Below are positions 28,174 to 36,865 of a stretch of DNA of 64,000 bases, piece after piece. The position numbers and the translations under genes were made by a program. This DNA comes from Methylotenera versatilis 301 (GTDB lineage Bacteria; Pseudomonadota; Gammaproteobacteria; Burkholderiales; Methylophilaceae): the NCBI RefSeq assembly GCF_000093025.1, contig NC_014207.1, positions 1,054,001 to 1,118,000 of the forward strand. Reading direction: 5' to 3'. Numbering within the stretch: the first letter of the stretch is position 1; each line of letters begins with the position of its first letter. The notes under the pieces were generated by a model. That model did no database searches and was not told the origin of the DNA. It saw nothing but the letters and a program-made list of their open reading frames with translations.

Positions 28174-28832
28174 AGACAGTTCTATTCGATTTAGACGGTA
28201 CCTTAGTGGATACCGCCCATGACTTAGGTTTAGCTTTAAATATACAGCTGGCTCGTTATGGCAAGCCTGCGCTGGCTCATGATGTTATTTGGCCTGTAGC
28301 TTCACATGGTTCACGTGGGTTATTAGCACTTGGCTTTGGCATCACGCCAAAAGATGATGATTTTGAAGCTAAAAAGACTGAGTATTTGGATTTATACGAA
28401 ACAGTCTTTACGAGTAAGCCGATATTGCTAGCAGGTATCGCAGGCCTGCTTGATGAGCTGGATGCACGAGGTGTTAAATGGGGCATCGTGACGAATAAGC
28501 CTCGACGATTCTCTGTAGATTTAACTAAAGCCGTCAATATGGGTAGTAAAAGCCTATACGAACGTTCAGCATGCTTGGTGTGCGGTGATGATGCGTCGCA
28601 GCCTAAACCTGCACCATACACTTTATTGATGGCGTGTGAGGAAATAGCAACAAAGGCAAGTGACTGTATCTATGTAGGGGATGCCGAACGCGATGTGCAA
28701 GCGGGTAAGGCGGCCGGTATGAAAACAGTTGTGGCTTTGTTCGGCTACATTGCAGAAACGGACAAACCGCTTGAATGGAATGCCGATATAGTAATTAAAA
28801 CGCCTGCAGATTTGTTAAGCCATTTAGACTAA
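28170..28832 (+). CDS. gph: HAD phosphatase, phosphoglycolate or MurNAc-6-phosphate phosphatase
   Basis: A 220-residue HAD-superfamily phosphatase: motif [10 protein letters not shown], motif II VTNKP, motif III lysine in QPKPAP, motif [14 protein letters not shown]. Both the Gph (2-phosphoglycolate) and MupP (N-acetylmuramate 6-phosphate, wall recycling) families have this form. In Pseudomonas mupP adjoins ubiG, and here the gene overlaps ubiG by 4 bases, so MupP is a serious alternative. The sequence alone does not decide. Confidence 0.88.
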   Translation: MKTVLFDLDGTLVDTAHDLGLALNIQLARYGKPALAHDVIWPVASHGSRGLLALGFGITPKDDDFEAKKTEYLDLYETVFTSKPILLAGIAGLLDELDARGVKWGIVTNKPRRFSVDLTKAVNMGSKSLYERSACLVCGDDASQPKPAPYTLLMACEEIATKASDCIYVGDAERDVQAGKAAGMKTVVALFGYIAETDKPLEWNADIVIKTPADLLSHLD

Positions 28833-28850
28833 AGTTTAATTGGAGTTACT

Positions 28851-29447
28851 CTAAACATTACGTCGTTCCATCATCGCCTGTGCAAGCGTGCCGCTATCTA
28901 CATACTCAATTTCACCACCCATAGGCATGCCACGCGCGATACGGCTAGTTTTGATACCACGTGTTTTAAGTAATTCGCTGATGTAATGTGCAGTGGCTTC
29001 ACCTTCAACTGTGTAATTAGTAGCAAGAATGACCTCGTTCACTAATCCGTCTTGCGCGCGTTTAATGAGTTTGTCTAAATGAATTTCTTTGGGACCTATG
29101 CCATCAAGCGGGGATAATCGACCCATTAACACAAAGTACATGCCCATAAAGGCATGTGTATTTTCCAGCATTAACAAGTCTGTAGGCATTTCTACCACAC
29201 ACAGCAAATTTTTATCGCGATTATCGGCAGCACATAATGGGCAAATGGGTTGCTCGCTAAAAGTGTTACACAACTTGCAATGATCAACGACCTCTAAGGC
29301 GGTTTCTAAGGCAGCCGATAGTGCGCTGGCACCGTTTCTATCGCGTTGTAAGAGATAATACGCCATGCGCTGCGCAGACTTTGGCCCGACACCGGGTAAA
29401 CAGCGTAAGCTATCAATCAACTGTTCAAGTGCTGGAGGATTTTTCAT
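28851..29447 (-). CDS. recR: Recombination mediator RecR
   Basis: 198 residues. It has the N-terminal helix-hairpin-helix ([21 protein letters not shown]), a zinc finger CKLCNTF...CPLC, and a Toprim domain ([11 protein letters not shown]) with a C-terminal Walker-B-like segment. With RecO and RecF it loads RecA on SSB-coated gaps. It lies downstream of ebfC in the classical dnaX-ebfC-recR operon, reading left. Confidence 0.97.
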   Translation of the reverse strand: MKNPPALEQLIDSLRCLPGVGPKSAQRMAYYLLQRDRNGASALSAALETALEVVDHCKLCNTFSEQPICPLCAADNRDKNLLCVVEMPTDLLMLENTHAFMGMYFVLMGRLSPLDGIGPKEIHLDKLIKRAQDGLVNEVILATNYTVEGEATAHYISELLKTRGIKTSRIARGMPMGGEIEYVDSGTLAQAMMERRNV

Positions 29448-29483
29448 TAATAGCTAATAAGTGTGGCGAATACAGTCGTTATA

Positions 29484-29792
29484 TTAGAACGGCAATTTCA
29501 TGCCTGCAGGCATATAGTTCGCCATGCGAGCTGATGAAGTCGCTTCTGCTTTAGCCGTTGCATCTTTTAATGCGATGACGAGTAAATCCTCTAAAGTTTC
29601 TTTGTCATCCATCACGCTATCATCCAAAGTCACGCGTTTTACTTCATTTTTGCAGGTCATTAGCACTTTAACTAGACCGTTGGCAGCAATGCCTTCAACA
29701 TCGATATTAGCTAGCTCTTCCTGCGCCTTTTGCATATTTGCTTGCATTTGCTGGGCTTGCTTCATTAAATTGCCCATGCCACCTTTCATCAT
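29484..29792 (-). CDS. ebfC: Nucleoid-associated protein YbaB/EbfC
   Basis: 102 residues: N-terminal Gly/Met-rich start ([21 protein letters not shown]), then the YbaB fold with [29 protein letters not shown]. It forms a DNA-binding dimer found beside dnaX in most bacteria. The first of two adjacent ATGs is six bases after GGAG. It is 45 bp after dnaX and 36 bp before recR, in one operon. Confidence 0.95.
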   Translation of the reverse strand: MMKGGMGNLMKQAQQMQANMQKAQEELANIDVEGIAANGLVKVLMTCKNEVKRVTLDDSVMDDKETLEDLLVIALKDATAKAEATSSARMANYMPAGMKLPF

Positions 29793-29837
29793 TTTGATCT
29801 CCTTAAGTTGTTTGTATTAGTAATAAATTAATAATTT

Positions 29838-31559
29838 TTAGATTGGTTTAATTGAATTTTGGATAATGGTTGCTCCAAACTCGTTGATTAAAGCCTGCAC
29901 AAATCGGTCTTGTTCAATCGCACTTTCAGCGCCAGCTTGCGCAACCGCTTTTTCTTGTGCCACTTCTTTTGCTGGCGTATTGACACTGCCTTCTACGCTG
30001 AATTCTAAACGAATTTTTCTGCCGAAGTGCTGCTGTAAAGCCGCGCTTAATTTGTCCTGATACATCGGGCTGAGTAAGCCTTTGTCTTTATCTTGCACGG
30101 CAAAACGCATGGTATTTTCGTCATAACTTAGTAGGGCGCTGTTGAGCGCCAAGTTACGTGCTAAACCTAGTTTGAGTTGGTCTAATAAGCCACGCCAATT
30201 GCCGTTGAATGGGGTCTGATTGATATTCTCAAAGCTTTGCGTCTCTGCATTCTCATCGCTAGATCCAACGTCTGGTTGGCTGGTTGGCGTATTCAAAGGT
30301 TGAATAGGAGTCGGCTCAGCATTCTGCACAACTTGATGTTCTGCAGCAGTCACAGTTGGTAGAGTTACAGTTTTTGCTTCAGCGGCAATCGCACTTGTAT
30401 TGACTGTATTTGTACTTACTATATTTGCATTAGCGACGGCTGGTGTTTTGTTCAGCGTTTTTTTTAGATCACTTTCACTTGGTGTAAAAGCCAGCATGCG
30501 CAATAAGCTCATAGTGAAACCAGCGAACTCATCGGGCGCTAAACTAATGTCACGACGGCCTAAGAGTGCGATTTGGTAGTAAAGCTGCAATGTTTCCGAA
30601 GATATGCGTTGTGCTAAATCTAGTAAGAGATGACGCTCAGGCAAGTCGTCTGCAATGCTATCTGGCACAGTTTGAGCAACTGCAATTTGATGTAGTAGTT
30701 GCGCTAGATCGTTCAAAGCCACTTCAAATGATAAGCTACGTTCTTCCATAGACTTAGCCTGCGCAATAATACTGGCACCATCGTTAGCTAGTAGTGCATT
30801 AATGAGTTGGTACAAATAGCTTTGATCAATCGCACCTAACATGGCGCGCACTTCAGATTCATTGACTGTTTGTCCACCATAAGCAATTGCTTGATCGGTC
30901 AGTGACAAGGCATCGCGCATACTACCTGCTGCGGCACGCGCAATAAGGTGAAGTGCAGTTGGCTCAAATGGAATGTTTTCTTGCCCAAGAATATTCTGTA
31001 AATGCTCAATAATCGACGTGCCTGCCATTTGGCGCAAATTAAACTGCAAACAGCGCGAAAGCACGGTGACTGGTACTTTTTGCGGGTCAGTAGTCGCAAG
31101 GATGAATTTAACGTGCGCTGGCGGTTCTTCCAGCGTTTTAAGCATGGCATTAAAAGCGCTTTTAGACAGCATATGTACTTCATCGATGATGTACACTTTA
31201 AATCGACCAGATGTTGGTGCGTACTGAGCGTTATCAAGTAGATCACGCATCGCATCAACTTGTGTATTGCTGGCCGCATCAACTTCTATCAGGTCTACAA
31301 ATCGGCCTCTATCAATTTCTGTACAGGCGTCACAAACACCGCAAGGTTTCGCAGTAATGCCTTTTTCGCAATTGAGTGATTTGGCTAAGATACGTGCAAC
31401 TGTCGTTTTGCCGACTCCGCGCGTGCCAGTAAATAAATAAGCGTGATGTAAACGATTTTGTTCAAGTGCGTTGGTCAGCGCACGCACTACGTGGTCTTGC
31501 CCGACTAAGGTTTCAAATGATTTCGGACGCCATTTACGGGCTAAGACTTGATAAGACAT
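29838..31559 (-). CDS. dnaX: DNA polymerase III subunits gamma/tau
   Basis: 573 residues. AAA+ core: Walker A GTRGVGKTT, zinc module CGVCDAC, Walker B IIDEVHML, sensor 1 ILATTDPQKVP, arginine-finger SRC; clamp-loader domain III follows to about 360. After a Ser/Thr/Ala/Pro-rich linker comes the tau C-terminal part (WRGLLDQLKLGLARNLALNSAL) that binds the polymerase. It loads the sliding clamp. An eight-A run at codons 365-368, where domain III ends, could allow gamma formation (see separate entry). It starts the dnaX-ebfC-recR operon. Confidence 0.97.
   Translation of the reverse strand: MSYQVLARKWRPKSFETLVGQDHVVRALTNALEQNRLHHAYLFTGTRGVGKTTVARILAKSLNCEKGITAKPCGVCDACTEIDRGRFVDLIEVDAASNTQVDAMRDLLDNAQYAPTSGRFKVYIIDEVHMLSKSAFNAMLKTLEEPPAHVKFILATTDPQKVPVTVLSRCLQFNLRQMAGTSIIEHLQNILGQENIPFEPTALHLIARAAAGSMRDALSLTDQAIAYGGQTVNESEVRAMLGAIDQSYLYQLINALLANDGASIIAQAKSMEERSLSFEVALNDLAQLLHQIAVAQTVPDSIADDLPERHLLLDLAQRISSETLQLYYQIALLGRRDISLAPDEFAGFTMSLLRMLAFTPSESDLKKTLNKTPAVANANIVSTNTVNTSAIAAEAKTVTLPTVTAAEHQVVQNAEPTPIQPLNTPTSQPDVGSSDENAETQSFENINQTPFNGNWRGLLDQLKLGLARNLALNSALLSYDENTMRFAVQDKDKGLLSPMYQDKLSAALQQHFGRKIRLEFSVEGSVNTPAKEVAQEKAVAQAGAESAIEQDRFVQALINEFGATIIQNSIKPI
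30458..30465 (-). other. Candidate slippage/frameshift site in dnaX (run of eight A)
   Basis: On the coding strand CTA-AAA-AAA-ACG contains eight consecutive A at codons 365-368. A -1 shift would add about nine residues (NAEQNTSRR) before TAA; a +1 shift gives CGC-TGA at once. Either would make a product of about 370 aa ending where E. coli domains I-III end (gamma-like). The analogy is with E. coli ribosomal frameshifting and Thermus transcript slippage. No downstream pseudoknot was seen. Confidence 0.5.
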
Positions 31560-31617
31560 AGGCTCAACTTTAGCTGAAAATTTAGATTACGCAATGTAAT
31601 TCACATGTAGCAACAAT

Positions 31618-31651
31618 TAGGTTGGCCAAAAATCTAGGTTGCCCAAAAATA
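31618..31651. repeat. 17-bp tandem duplication beside the SRP RNA
   Basis: TAGGTTGGCCAAAAATC (31618-31634) is followed directly by TAGGTTGCCCAAAAATA (31635-31651), 15 of 17 bases alike. It lies immediately after the 3' end of the SRP RNA gene (minus strand) and could be its 3' processing or termination region. Confidence 0.5.
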
Positions 31652-31749
31652 AAGAGGCGAGCCCTTACCCCGGCACTTGCTTAATAGTTGTGGCTGCTTG
31701 CTTCCGCACCTGACCAGATTGGCTACTTCACAATGCGGGGAGGCCCGCC
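31652..31749 (-). ncRNA. ffs: Signal recognition particle RNA (4.5S, small bacterial type)
   Basis: About 98 bases, read on the minus strand. The apical SRP hairpin is unmistakable: GGTCAGGTGCGGAAGCAAGCAGCC, given in parts as GGTCAGGTGC, GGAAGCAAGC and AGCC (31686-31713). The ends pair as GGCGGGCC with GGCTCGCC (31742-31749 and 31656-31663), and CCCCGCA near 31738 faces TGCCGGGG. The RNA binds Ffh for membrane targeting of nascent proteins. It lies about 90 bp before the dnaX start, a common proteobacterial position. End positions are by eye. Confidence 0.95.
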
Positions 31750-31949
31750 AAATGCAATTTTACAATACTTTGACGCATAAACCGCAAAGCTTAAAAGAAT
31801 ATTTTTCTAAAATAGACAGATAAAAGCATTCCTAAATTTGTATTTGATTTTTTACATAAGTGGGAAAATGTTAGATATATCATTTTTGGACTCAATCAAT
31901 TGACTTTCATTAAATTTATTTAGAGAGAAGTTTTTTAATTAACCAAGCC

Positions 31950-33869
31950 ATGTCTAACCAAAGTAAATCAAGCAAACCTGCACTCGTACCGCTAGATATA
32001 GCGCGTGAAACCTTTAAGCAAATGGCGTTGCGGCGCGTTGTTCCTTCGCCAGATAATTACTTGCTTATCTATAATGAAATAGCAGGCATTACAGTCAAAG
32101 AAACTGCTGAATCAGCCATTAGAAAAGCACTTAAACAGCTACCTAATGAAACGACCGAGCAAAGTAAATGGATTAATCGCTGGGACAAACTATTAAAGCA
32201 AGAAAACTGGGCTGACTTGCCTATATTGTTGAACGATAGTATGGATGCGAATGTGGCGGTATCCAAGCAGTGGCCTGATGCGATTCGCGAGCTCATCCAA
32301 AATTGGGATGCTAAGCAAGTGGGGTTGGATGTTGCAAGGAAAAAAGAAGCGTTGGAAAAAGTGCTGATTAACTTTGGCAGCGATCCACTTTTAGCGCAAA
32401 AATTGCAAGCACTCGCTAATAATTGGAAAGCATATGGTGTGTCAGATGCATCTGCTTCTAAAACGATTGAGGTTATAGAGCAAGCTGAAGTCAAGCCGCT
32501 TAATTTAAGCGATGCGGTTTTAGGTGACGCAGTTTTGGAAAGCCAAGCTTTAGTCGCACCAACGTTAAACACGCCAAGTTTGAAGTTACCAGAAACCCTT
32601 AATCCTGGCTATGAACCAGACCAATTTCAAGAAACGTTTCGAGCGTTGCAGGATATGTTAAAACAATCACTCAATCACGGGCTGATACCGAGATTGGATG
32701 GTTATCCAGAGCTAAAAGAAGAGGCTGAGCAGATATTTGCGTTGTCTGAAAAAGCACGTAAATTAAAGGATTGGCAGGCGGTCGTTAAGCAATTTAGAGC
32801 ACTGTTGGTAAGAGTCGAAATAATTGGCGCGAATGAAGAGGGCATCAAACAAGATTTATTGAATTTACTTAAATTATTGATTGATAACATTGGTGAGTTA
32901 GTCGCAGATGATCAATGGGTACGTGGACAGGTGACTTCTGTACAAACCATTATCTCCGGTACGCTAGATAGAGCGTTGATTGTCGATGCAGAGAGAAGTC
33001 TGAAAGAAGTCATTTTCAAACAAGGCATGCTTAAACATAGTTTAGCCGATGCTAAAAATGCATTCAAAAGTATGATTGCGACGTTTGTTGACCGCCTGAG
33101 CCACATGACTAACTCGACCGATACCTATCAAAGTAAAGTAGGGCAGTATGCTGATAAGTTGGCTGAAACTGAGGATATCGCACAAATTAATATCTTGTTA
33201 GAAGGTTTAATGAAAGATACGCATACGATGCAAACAGATATTGTGCGATCTCGTGATTCTATGATGCAGCAGACAGCAGAGGTTGAGGTCGCACAACAGA
33301 AAATACAGCAGTTGCAAGCTGAGTTATCTCAATTAAGTGAAAAAGTATCGATAGATCAATTGACGGGGGTGCTTAATCGCCGTGGTTTAGACGAGGCTAT
33401 GCTGAGGGAAATATCACGTGCACAACGCGGCGCTAGCTCGCTGTGTGTGGCATTGCTGGATATTGATAACTTTAAACATTTTAATGATAACTACGGGCAT
33501 AACGTGGGTGATACCGCCTTGCAGCACTTGGCCAAAGTGATTCAGGAAACTTTACGACCAACCGATATCGCAGCACGATTTGGTGGAGAAGAGTTTGTAA
33601 TATTATTACCAGATACCACTATTGATGCGGCGGTTGAAACGATTTCACGATTACAACGTGCGCTCACCAAACAGTTCTTTTTAGGTAATAACGAGCGATT
33701 GTTAATTACTTTTAGTGCGGGTATTGCATTGTTTAGGGAAACTGAAGAGCAAGCTACCATTTTGAATAGAGCTGACCAAGCGATGTATCTTGCTAAAAAA
33801 TCTGGTAAAAATCGTGTAATGACTGAAGTTGATTTAGAGTATAGCTCGCAAAAATTAGCCCCTACATAA
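31950..33869 (+). CDS. Diguanylate cyclase (GGDEF) with long N-terminal helical region
   Basis: 639 residues without transmembrane segments. The first about 460 residues are mostly helical and unassigned, ending in a coiled coil (EVEVAQQKIQQLQAEL) that leads into the GGDEF domain (about 470-630). The catalytic motif is GGEEF in RFGGEEFVILLPDT, and an inhibitory I-site RPTD lies exactly five residues before it, so product inhibition is likely. It makes cyclic di-GMP from two GTP in the cytoplasm. The N-terminal part likely receives a signal or mediates dimerisation; it could not be named. Confidence 0.93.
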   Translation: MSNQSKSSKPALVPLDIARETFKQMALRRVVPSPDNYLLIYNEIAGITVKETAESAIRKALKQLPNETTEQSKWINRWDKLLKQENWADLPILLNDSMDANVAVSKQWPDAIRELIQNWDAKQVGLDVARKKEALEKVLINFGSDPLLAQKLQALANNWKAYGVSDASASKTIEVIEQAEVKPLNLSDAVLGDAVLESQALVAPTLNTPSLKLPETLNPGYEPDQFQETFRALQDMLKQSLNHGLIPRLDGYPELKEEAEQIFALSEKARKLKDWQAVVKQFRALLVRVEIIGANEEGIKQDLLNLLKLLIDNIGELVADDQWVRGQVTSVQTIISGTLDRALIVDAERSLKEVIFKQGMLKHSLADAKNAFKSMIATFVDRLSHMTNSTDTYQSKVGQYADKLAETEDIAQINILLEGLMKDTHTMQTDIVRSRDSMMQQTAEVEVAQQKIQQLQAELSQLSEKVSIDQLTGVLNRRGLDEAMLREISRAQRGASSLCVALLDIDNFKHFNDNYGHNVGDTALQHLAKVIQETLRPTDIAARFGGEEFVILLPDTTIDAAVETISRLQRALTKQFFLGNNERLLITFSAGIALFRETEEQATILNRADQAMYLAKKSGKNRVMTEVDLEYSSQKLAPT

Positions 33870-33933
33870 GATATTAATTGAATTTTTCTTGCTTAGATTG
33901 GAGATTAATTCCTATTATATTTTATTTAATAAT

Positions 33934-33950
33934 TTTGTACTTAATACAAA
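33934..33950. promoter_or_regulatory. TTTGTA-N5-TACAAA dyad upstream of the NarL-type kinase
   Basis: A 6-bp inverted repeat with 5-base spacer (TTTGTACTTAATACAAA) lies 71 bases before the TTG start of the kinase gene, in AT-rich DNA. It may be an operator. No partner protein can be named, and AT-rich dyads arise by chance. Confidence 0.3.
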
Positions 33951-34021
33951 TTTGAATTACGATGAGTGTTAATCGATAATACTTAAAAATTGTAAATTCA
34001 CGCTTATAAAAGGTAGCTAAT

Positions 34022-35479
34022 TTGTCCCAATTGCCAGATACCTCACTACTGTTAGACGCCCTACTGCTGGGAGTGACCGATGAGGTTTACGTTCTTAATA
34101 TATCTTCTATGCAGCTTGTTTATGTGAGTGACAGCGCGCTTAAGGATACAGCTTATGATCTTGAAAGCTTAGCTGAACATAGTTTGGACAGCTTGTTGGG
34201 CGTAAGTGAAAGCGTGTTAAAGAGTCATGCGGAAAGTCACCGTCATCATTCTTATTTTGTTGAAATATTACAAGAGCAGGCGCCTATTATCGGCAATATT
34301 AAGCATAATAAATTGCGGCTCATGGTGTTAGAGTCGGCAAAAAAAATCTTTATCTTAATCATTAAAAATGATGTCACTGAAGCTGTTGATCAGCACAATG
34401 GAGAATCAGGCGCCAAGCAAGTTTTAAGTGAAAATGAAACACGCTCTCAAACTATGGTTGCTAATACGCCAGGGCTGGTTTTTCAATTCCAGTTGGATAG
34501 CAATGGCGAAATGAAGTTTATCCACCTTACCGATGGTTGCAAAGCGCTCTTGGGCTTAAATGCGGAAGACTTAAAAGAAGACTCCAGTTTGTTGTATTCC
34601 ATGATGAACGCAAGAGACCGTAGCGTGTTACGTAAACGTCTTGAGCAATCTACCACTAACCTTAGTTTGATGAACTGGGAAGGGAAGGTTTGGATTGATG
34701 GCTGGCAAGATAATAAATGGCTTGATCTGCGTGCTGTGCCTAGAGTCCTGAGCAATGGCGTAGTCCAATGGGAAGGCATTATGACCAATATCACGCAAAG
34801 CAAAAACGCTAAGCATGAAATTGAGAAGTCGCGACGTGAGCTTGTAGAACTCACCGCACATATGCAAAAAATTAAAGAACAAGAGCGTAGCGCAATCGCG
34901 CGTGAGATTCATGATGACCTAGGGGGTAATCTAACCGCCATTAAAATGGGATTGTCATCCATTATTAACAAGCTATCTAAAGGTCAAGACGTGACTATTG
35001 AGCAGGCGCAAGGCTTAGAGTCTATATTGGATAGTACTTTTGAGGCTGTACATAGAATCTCTAGTGACTTAAGGCCTAATGTTTTAGACTTAGGGATTGT
35101 TGCAGCATTAGAGTGGCAAGCCAAGGAGTTTGAGAAGCAGTTGGGTATTACATGTAAATTCACTTGTAATCAGTCAGAAATTTCAGTGACCACAGACCAA
35201 GGAATCACTTTGTTTAGAATTTTTCAGGAGTCAATGTCTAATATAGCAAAACATGCTAAGGCAACGCATGTGAGTGTTGATTTGAGCGCCTTTGCGCATG
35301 ACATTATTTTGACGATTAATGATAACGGCGTGGGTATTAAGTCTAGCGATACCCTGAAATCCAACTCGTTTGGATTGCGTGGTATGCGTGAGCGCGTGAC
35401 TGCTTTACACGGTACGTTTGCTGTACAGCAATCTAATAAGCAAGGCACAGTAATTACGATTAAACTGCCAGTTGAGTAG
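34022..35479 (+). CDS. NarL-type sensor histidine kinase (HisKA_3) with PAS domain
   Basis: 485 residues, soluble. A PAS-like N-terminal sensor (about 8-110) and a second PAS domain (about 148-265, TPGLVFQFQLDSNGEMKF...GLNAEDLKED) lead to a HisKA_3 phosphoacceptor (AIAREIHDDLGGNLTAIKMGL, the first His being the site) and HATPase_c (DNGVGIKSSDT, FGLRGMRERV). The start is TTG at 34022, eight bases after AAAGG. It probably phosphorylates the NarL-like regulator at 35975, 495 bp downstream. Signal unknown; cytoplasmic sensing is likely. Confidence 0.92.
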   Translation: MSQLPDTSLLLDALLLGVTDEVYVLNISSMQLVYVSDSALKDTAYDLESLAEHSLDSLLGVSESVLKSHAESHRHHSYFVEILQEQAPIIGNIKHNKLRLMVLESAKKIFILIIKNDVTEAVDQHNGESGAKQVLSENETRSQTMVANTPGLVFQFQLDSNGEMKFIHLTDGCKALLGLNAEDLKEDSSLLYSMMNARDRSVLRKRLEQSTTNLSLMNWEGKVWIDGWQDNKWLDLRAVPRVLSNGVVQWEGIMTNITQSKNAKHEIEKSRRELVELTAHMQKIKEQERSAIAREIHDDLGGNLTAIKMGLSSIINKLSKGQDVTIEQAQGLESILDSTFEAVHRISSDLRPNVLDLGIVAALEWQAKEFEKQLGITCKFTCNQSEISVTTDQGITLFRIFQESMSNIAKHAKATHVSVDLSAFAHDIILTINDNGVGIKSSDTLKSNSFGLRGMRERVTALHGTFAVQQSNKQGTVITIKLPVE

Positions 35480-35634
35480 TTGAAAAGCCATCCCAAAGCT
35501 TTATGCAAAAAATTAGTACAAAACTTTATCCAAGTTCAAATTTCGTCACATGGATAATAAATCTCGTCACTTTATTGAAGTTTTGTTCAGATTTCGACAG
35601 CGTTCTATCTACCAAGCTTAACACTTTAAAAAAC

Positions 35635-35670
35635 ACACCATTTTTAAGTGGTGTAGTTGTCTTTAGACAA
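35635..35670. other. Two small adjacent hairpins after the kinase gene
   Basis: ACACCA-8-TGGTGT (35635-35654) and TTGTC-TTTA-GACAA (35657-35670) follow each other 156 bases after the kinase stop. Neither has a T tract, so termination is uncertain. Apart from these and the sigma-54-like site, the 495-bp gap 35480-35974 shows nothing that I can support; a 63-codon reading frame in it looks non-coding. Confidence 0.3.
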
Positions 35671-35875
35671 ACTCACAAGATCTTAAAGATTTAACAATAA
35701 AGACAAGATCTTAGTGGCACTAGGTGTTGTGCAGTATTGTTGAGCAGTTTGCTTCAAATAAGCCTAAGTGATTTCTGTGTTTTTAGCTTAAAGATTCTAT
35801 TTTTTAAGTTTATAACAGCTTAAATTACTCAGTTATCAGCCTGCAATTTCAGTTTAAATCTCCATAATTAGTGGC

Positions 35876-35891
35876 TGGCACACAGTTTGCT
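35876..35891 (+). promoter_or_regulatory. Sigma-54-type -24/-12 promoter of the response regulator
   Basis: TGGCACACAGTTTGCT matches the consensus TGGCACR-N4-TTGCW at every defined base. The invariant GG (35877-35878) and GC (35889-35890) are 10 bases apart, as required for RpoN. The -12 element is about 84 bases before the regulator ATG, so transcription would start near 35902. An enhancer-binding activator would be needed and none was found here. Confidence 0.6.
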
Positions 35892-35974
35892 TGTATCCAA
35901 TTACATAGACGTTTTAAAGCTTGCTTAGCGTTAAAGCCCGTGATAACAACCTTAATATTTGCTCGGATATCAGC

Positions 35975-36622
35975 ATGACAAAAAGTAACAAAATCAAAGT
36001 AATTATTGCAGATGACCATGCCATTTTAAGAGCAGGTCTTAAACAGATTTTGGCTGAAACAGATGATATTGAGGTGATCTCAGAAGCTGAGAATGCGGCT
36101 GAGGCAATTAAGCTAGGTTGCATGCCTGGCGCTGATGTTATTTTGATGGATATAGCCATGCCAGACCGCAGTGGCATGGATGCATTGAAGTATATTAAGC
36201 ATGTCAATCATCACATAGCGGTGTTGATGCTATCGATGTATAAAGAAGATCAATATGCCGTACGTGCTTTAAAGTCAGGAGCGGCGGGTTATGTATGTAA
36301 GCAAACGGCTTCATCAGAGTTAGTGAATGCGATTCGTATTGTTGCTAAAGGAAAAAAATATATTTCACCAGAAGTTGGGGAGATTTTAGCAAATCAAGTC
36401 GGTATGGAGACTGAAAAAGCGCCACATGAAAGTCTTTCAGATCGTGAGTTTCAAACCATGACATTGATTGCATCAGGTTTCACTGTAGGTGAAATTGCCG
36501 AAAAGCTGGCTTTATCTGTCAAAACTATCAGTATGTATCGTACTCGTATGCTTGAGAAATTGAATTTACGCCATAATGCTGAGTTAACACACTACGCGAT
36601 TAAAAATCATTTGGTAGATTAG
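35975..36622 (+). CDS. NarL/LuxR-family response regulator
   Basis: 215 residues from the ATG at 35975 (MTKSNKIKVIIADDHAIL); a TTG 18 codons upstream is open but unlikely. The receiver domain (about 8-120) has the phosphoacceptor Asp in VILMDIAMP, the conserved Ser and Lys (AVRALKSGAAGYVCK). The C-terminal LuxR helix-turn-helix is LSDREFQTMTLIASGFTVGEIAEKLALSVKTISMYRTRMLEKL. It should be paired with the HisKA_3 kinase upstream. A sigma-54-like promoter lies before it, unusual for such genes. Confidence 0.93.
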   Translation: MTKSNKIKVIIADDHAILRAGLKQILAETDDIEVISEAENAAEAIKLGCMPGADVILMDIAMPDRSGMDALKYIKHVNHHIAVLMLSMYKEDQYAVRALKSGAAGYVCKQTASSELVNAIRIVAKGKKYISPEVGEILANQVGMETEKAPHESLSDREFQTMTLIASGFTVGEIAEKLALSVKTISMYRTRMLEKLNLRHNAELTHYAIKNHLVD

Positions 36623-36755
36623 TTTACTTGATTTGTTTATGTAAATGTCCTTTCTGTTTTTACTAAGCCTGTTTTTCGCCTGTATTATTTAGTTTTCCGT
36701 ATGCCAAACATTGGCTTAGCCATATTAAATTCCCCTCGTAGTTTTTTTAGCTTTA

Positions 36756-36798
36756 TGTTCGTTATCGCACAGAACGTCTGATGGTGCTTAGGTATATT
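36756..36798 (+). promoter_or_regulatory. Operator E: class II Crp/Fnr-like site and -10, upstream of the exported 36866 gene
   Basis: Operator TGTTCG-TTAT-CGCACA (36756-36771) followed by GA, then 19 bases, then TATATT (36793-36798). The centre-to-centre distance of 32 bp equals a class II site at -41.5. Predicted start about 36805, giving a 61-base leader. One of seven like sites. Confidence 0.7.
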
Positions 36799-36865
36799 CA
36801 GACAGAAGGCAATTTTGATTTCAATTTGCCGATGATTCGATCGTTACTTTAGGAGCATAAGTGTG

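Noticed and set aside
32069-32572. 167-codon minus-strand frame inside the diguanylate cyclase gene
   Set aside because: Antisense to a real gene, Ser/Leu/Ala-rich without recognisable domain or ribosome site.
35503-35694. 63-codon frame in the gap after the NarL-type kinase
   Set aside because: No ribosome site, no domain, ordinary composition of AT-rich DNA; hairpins lie within it.
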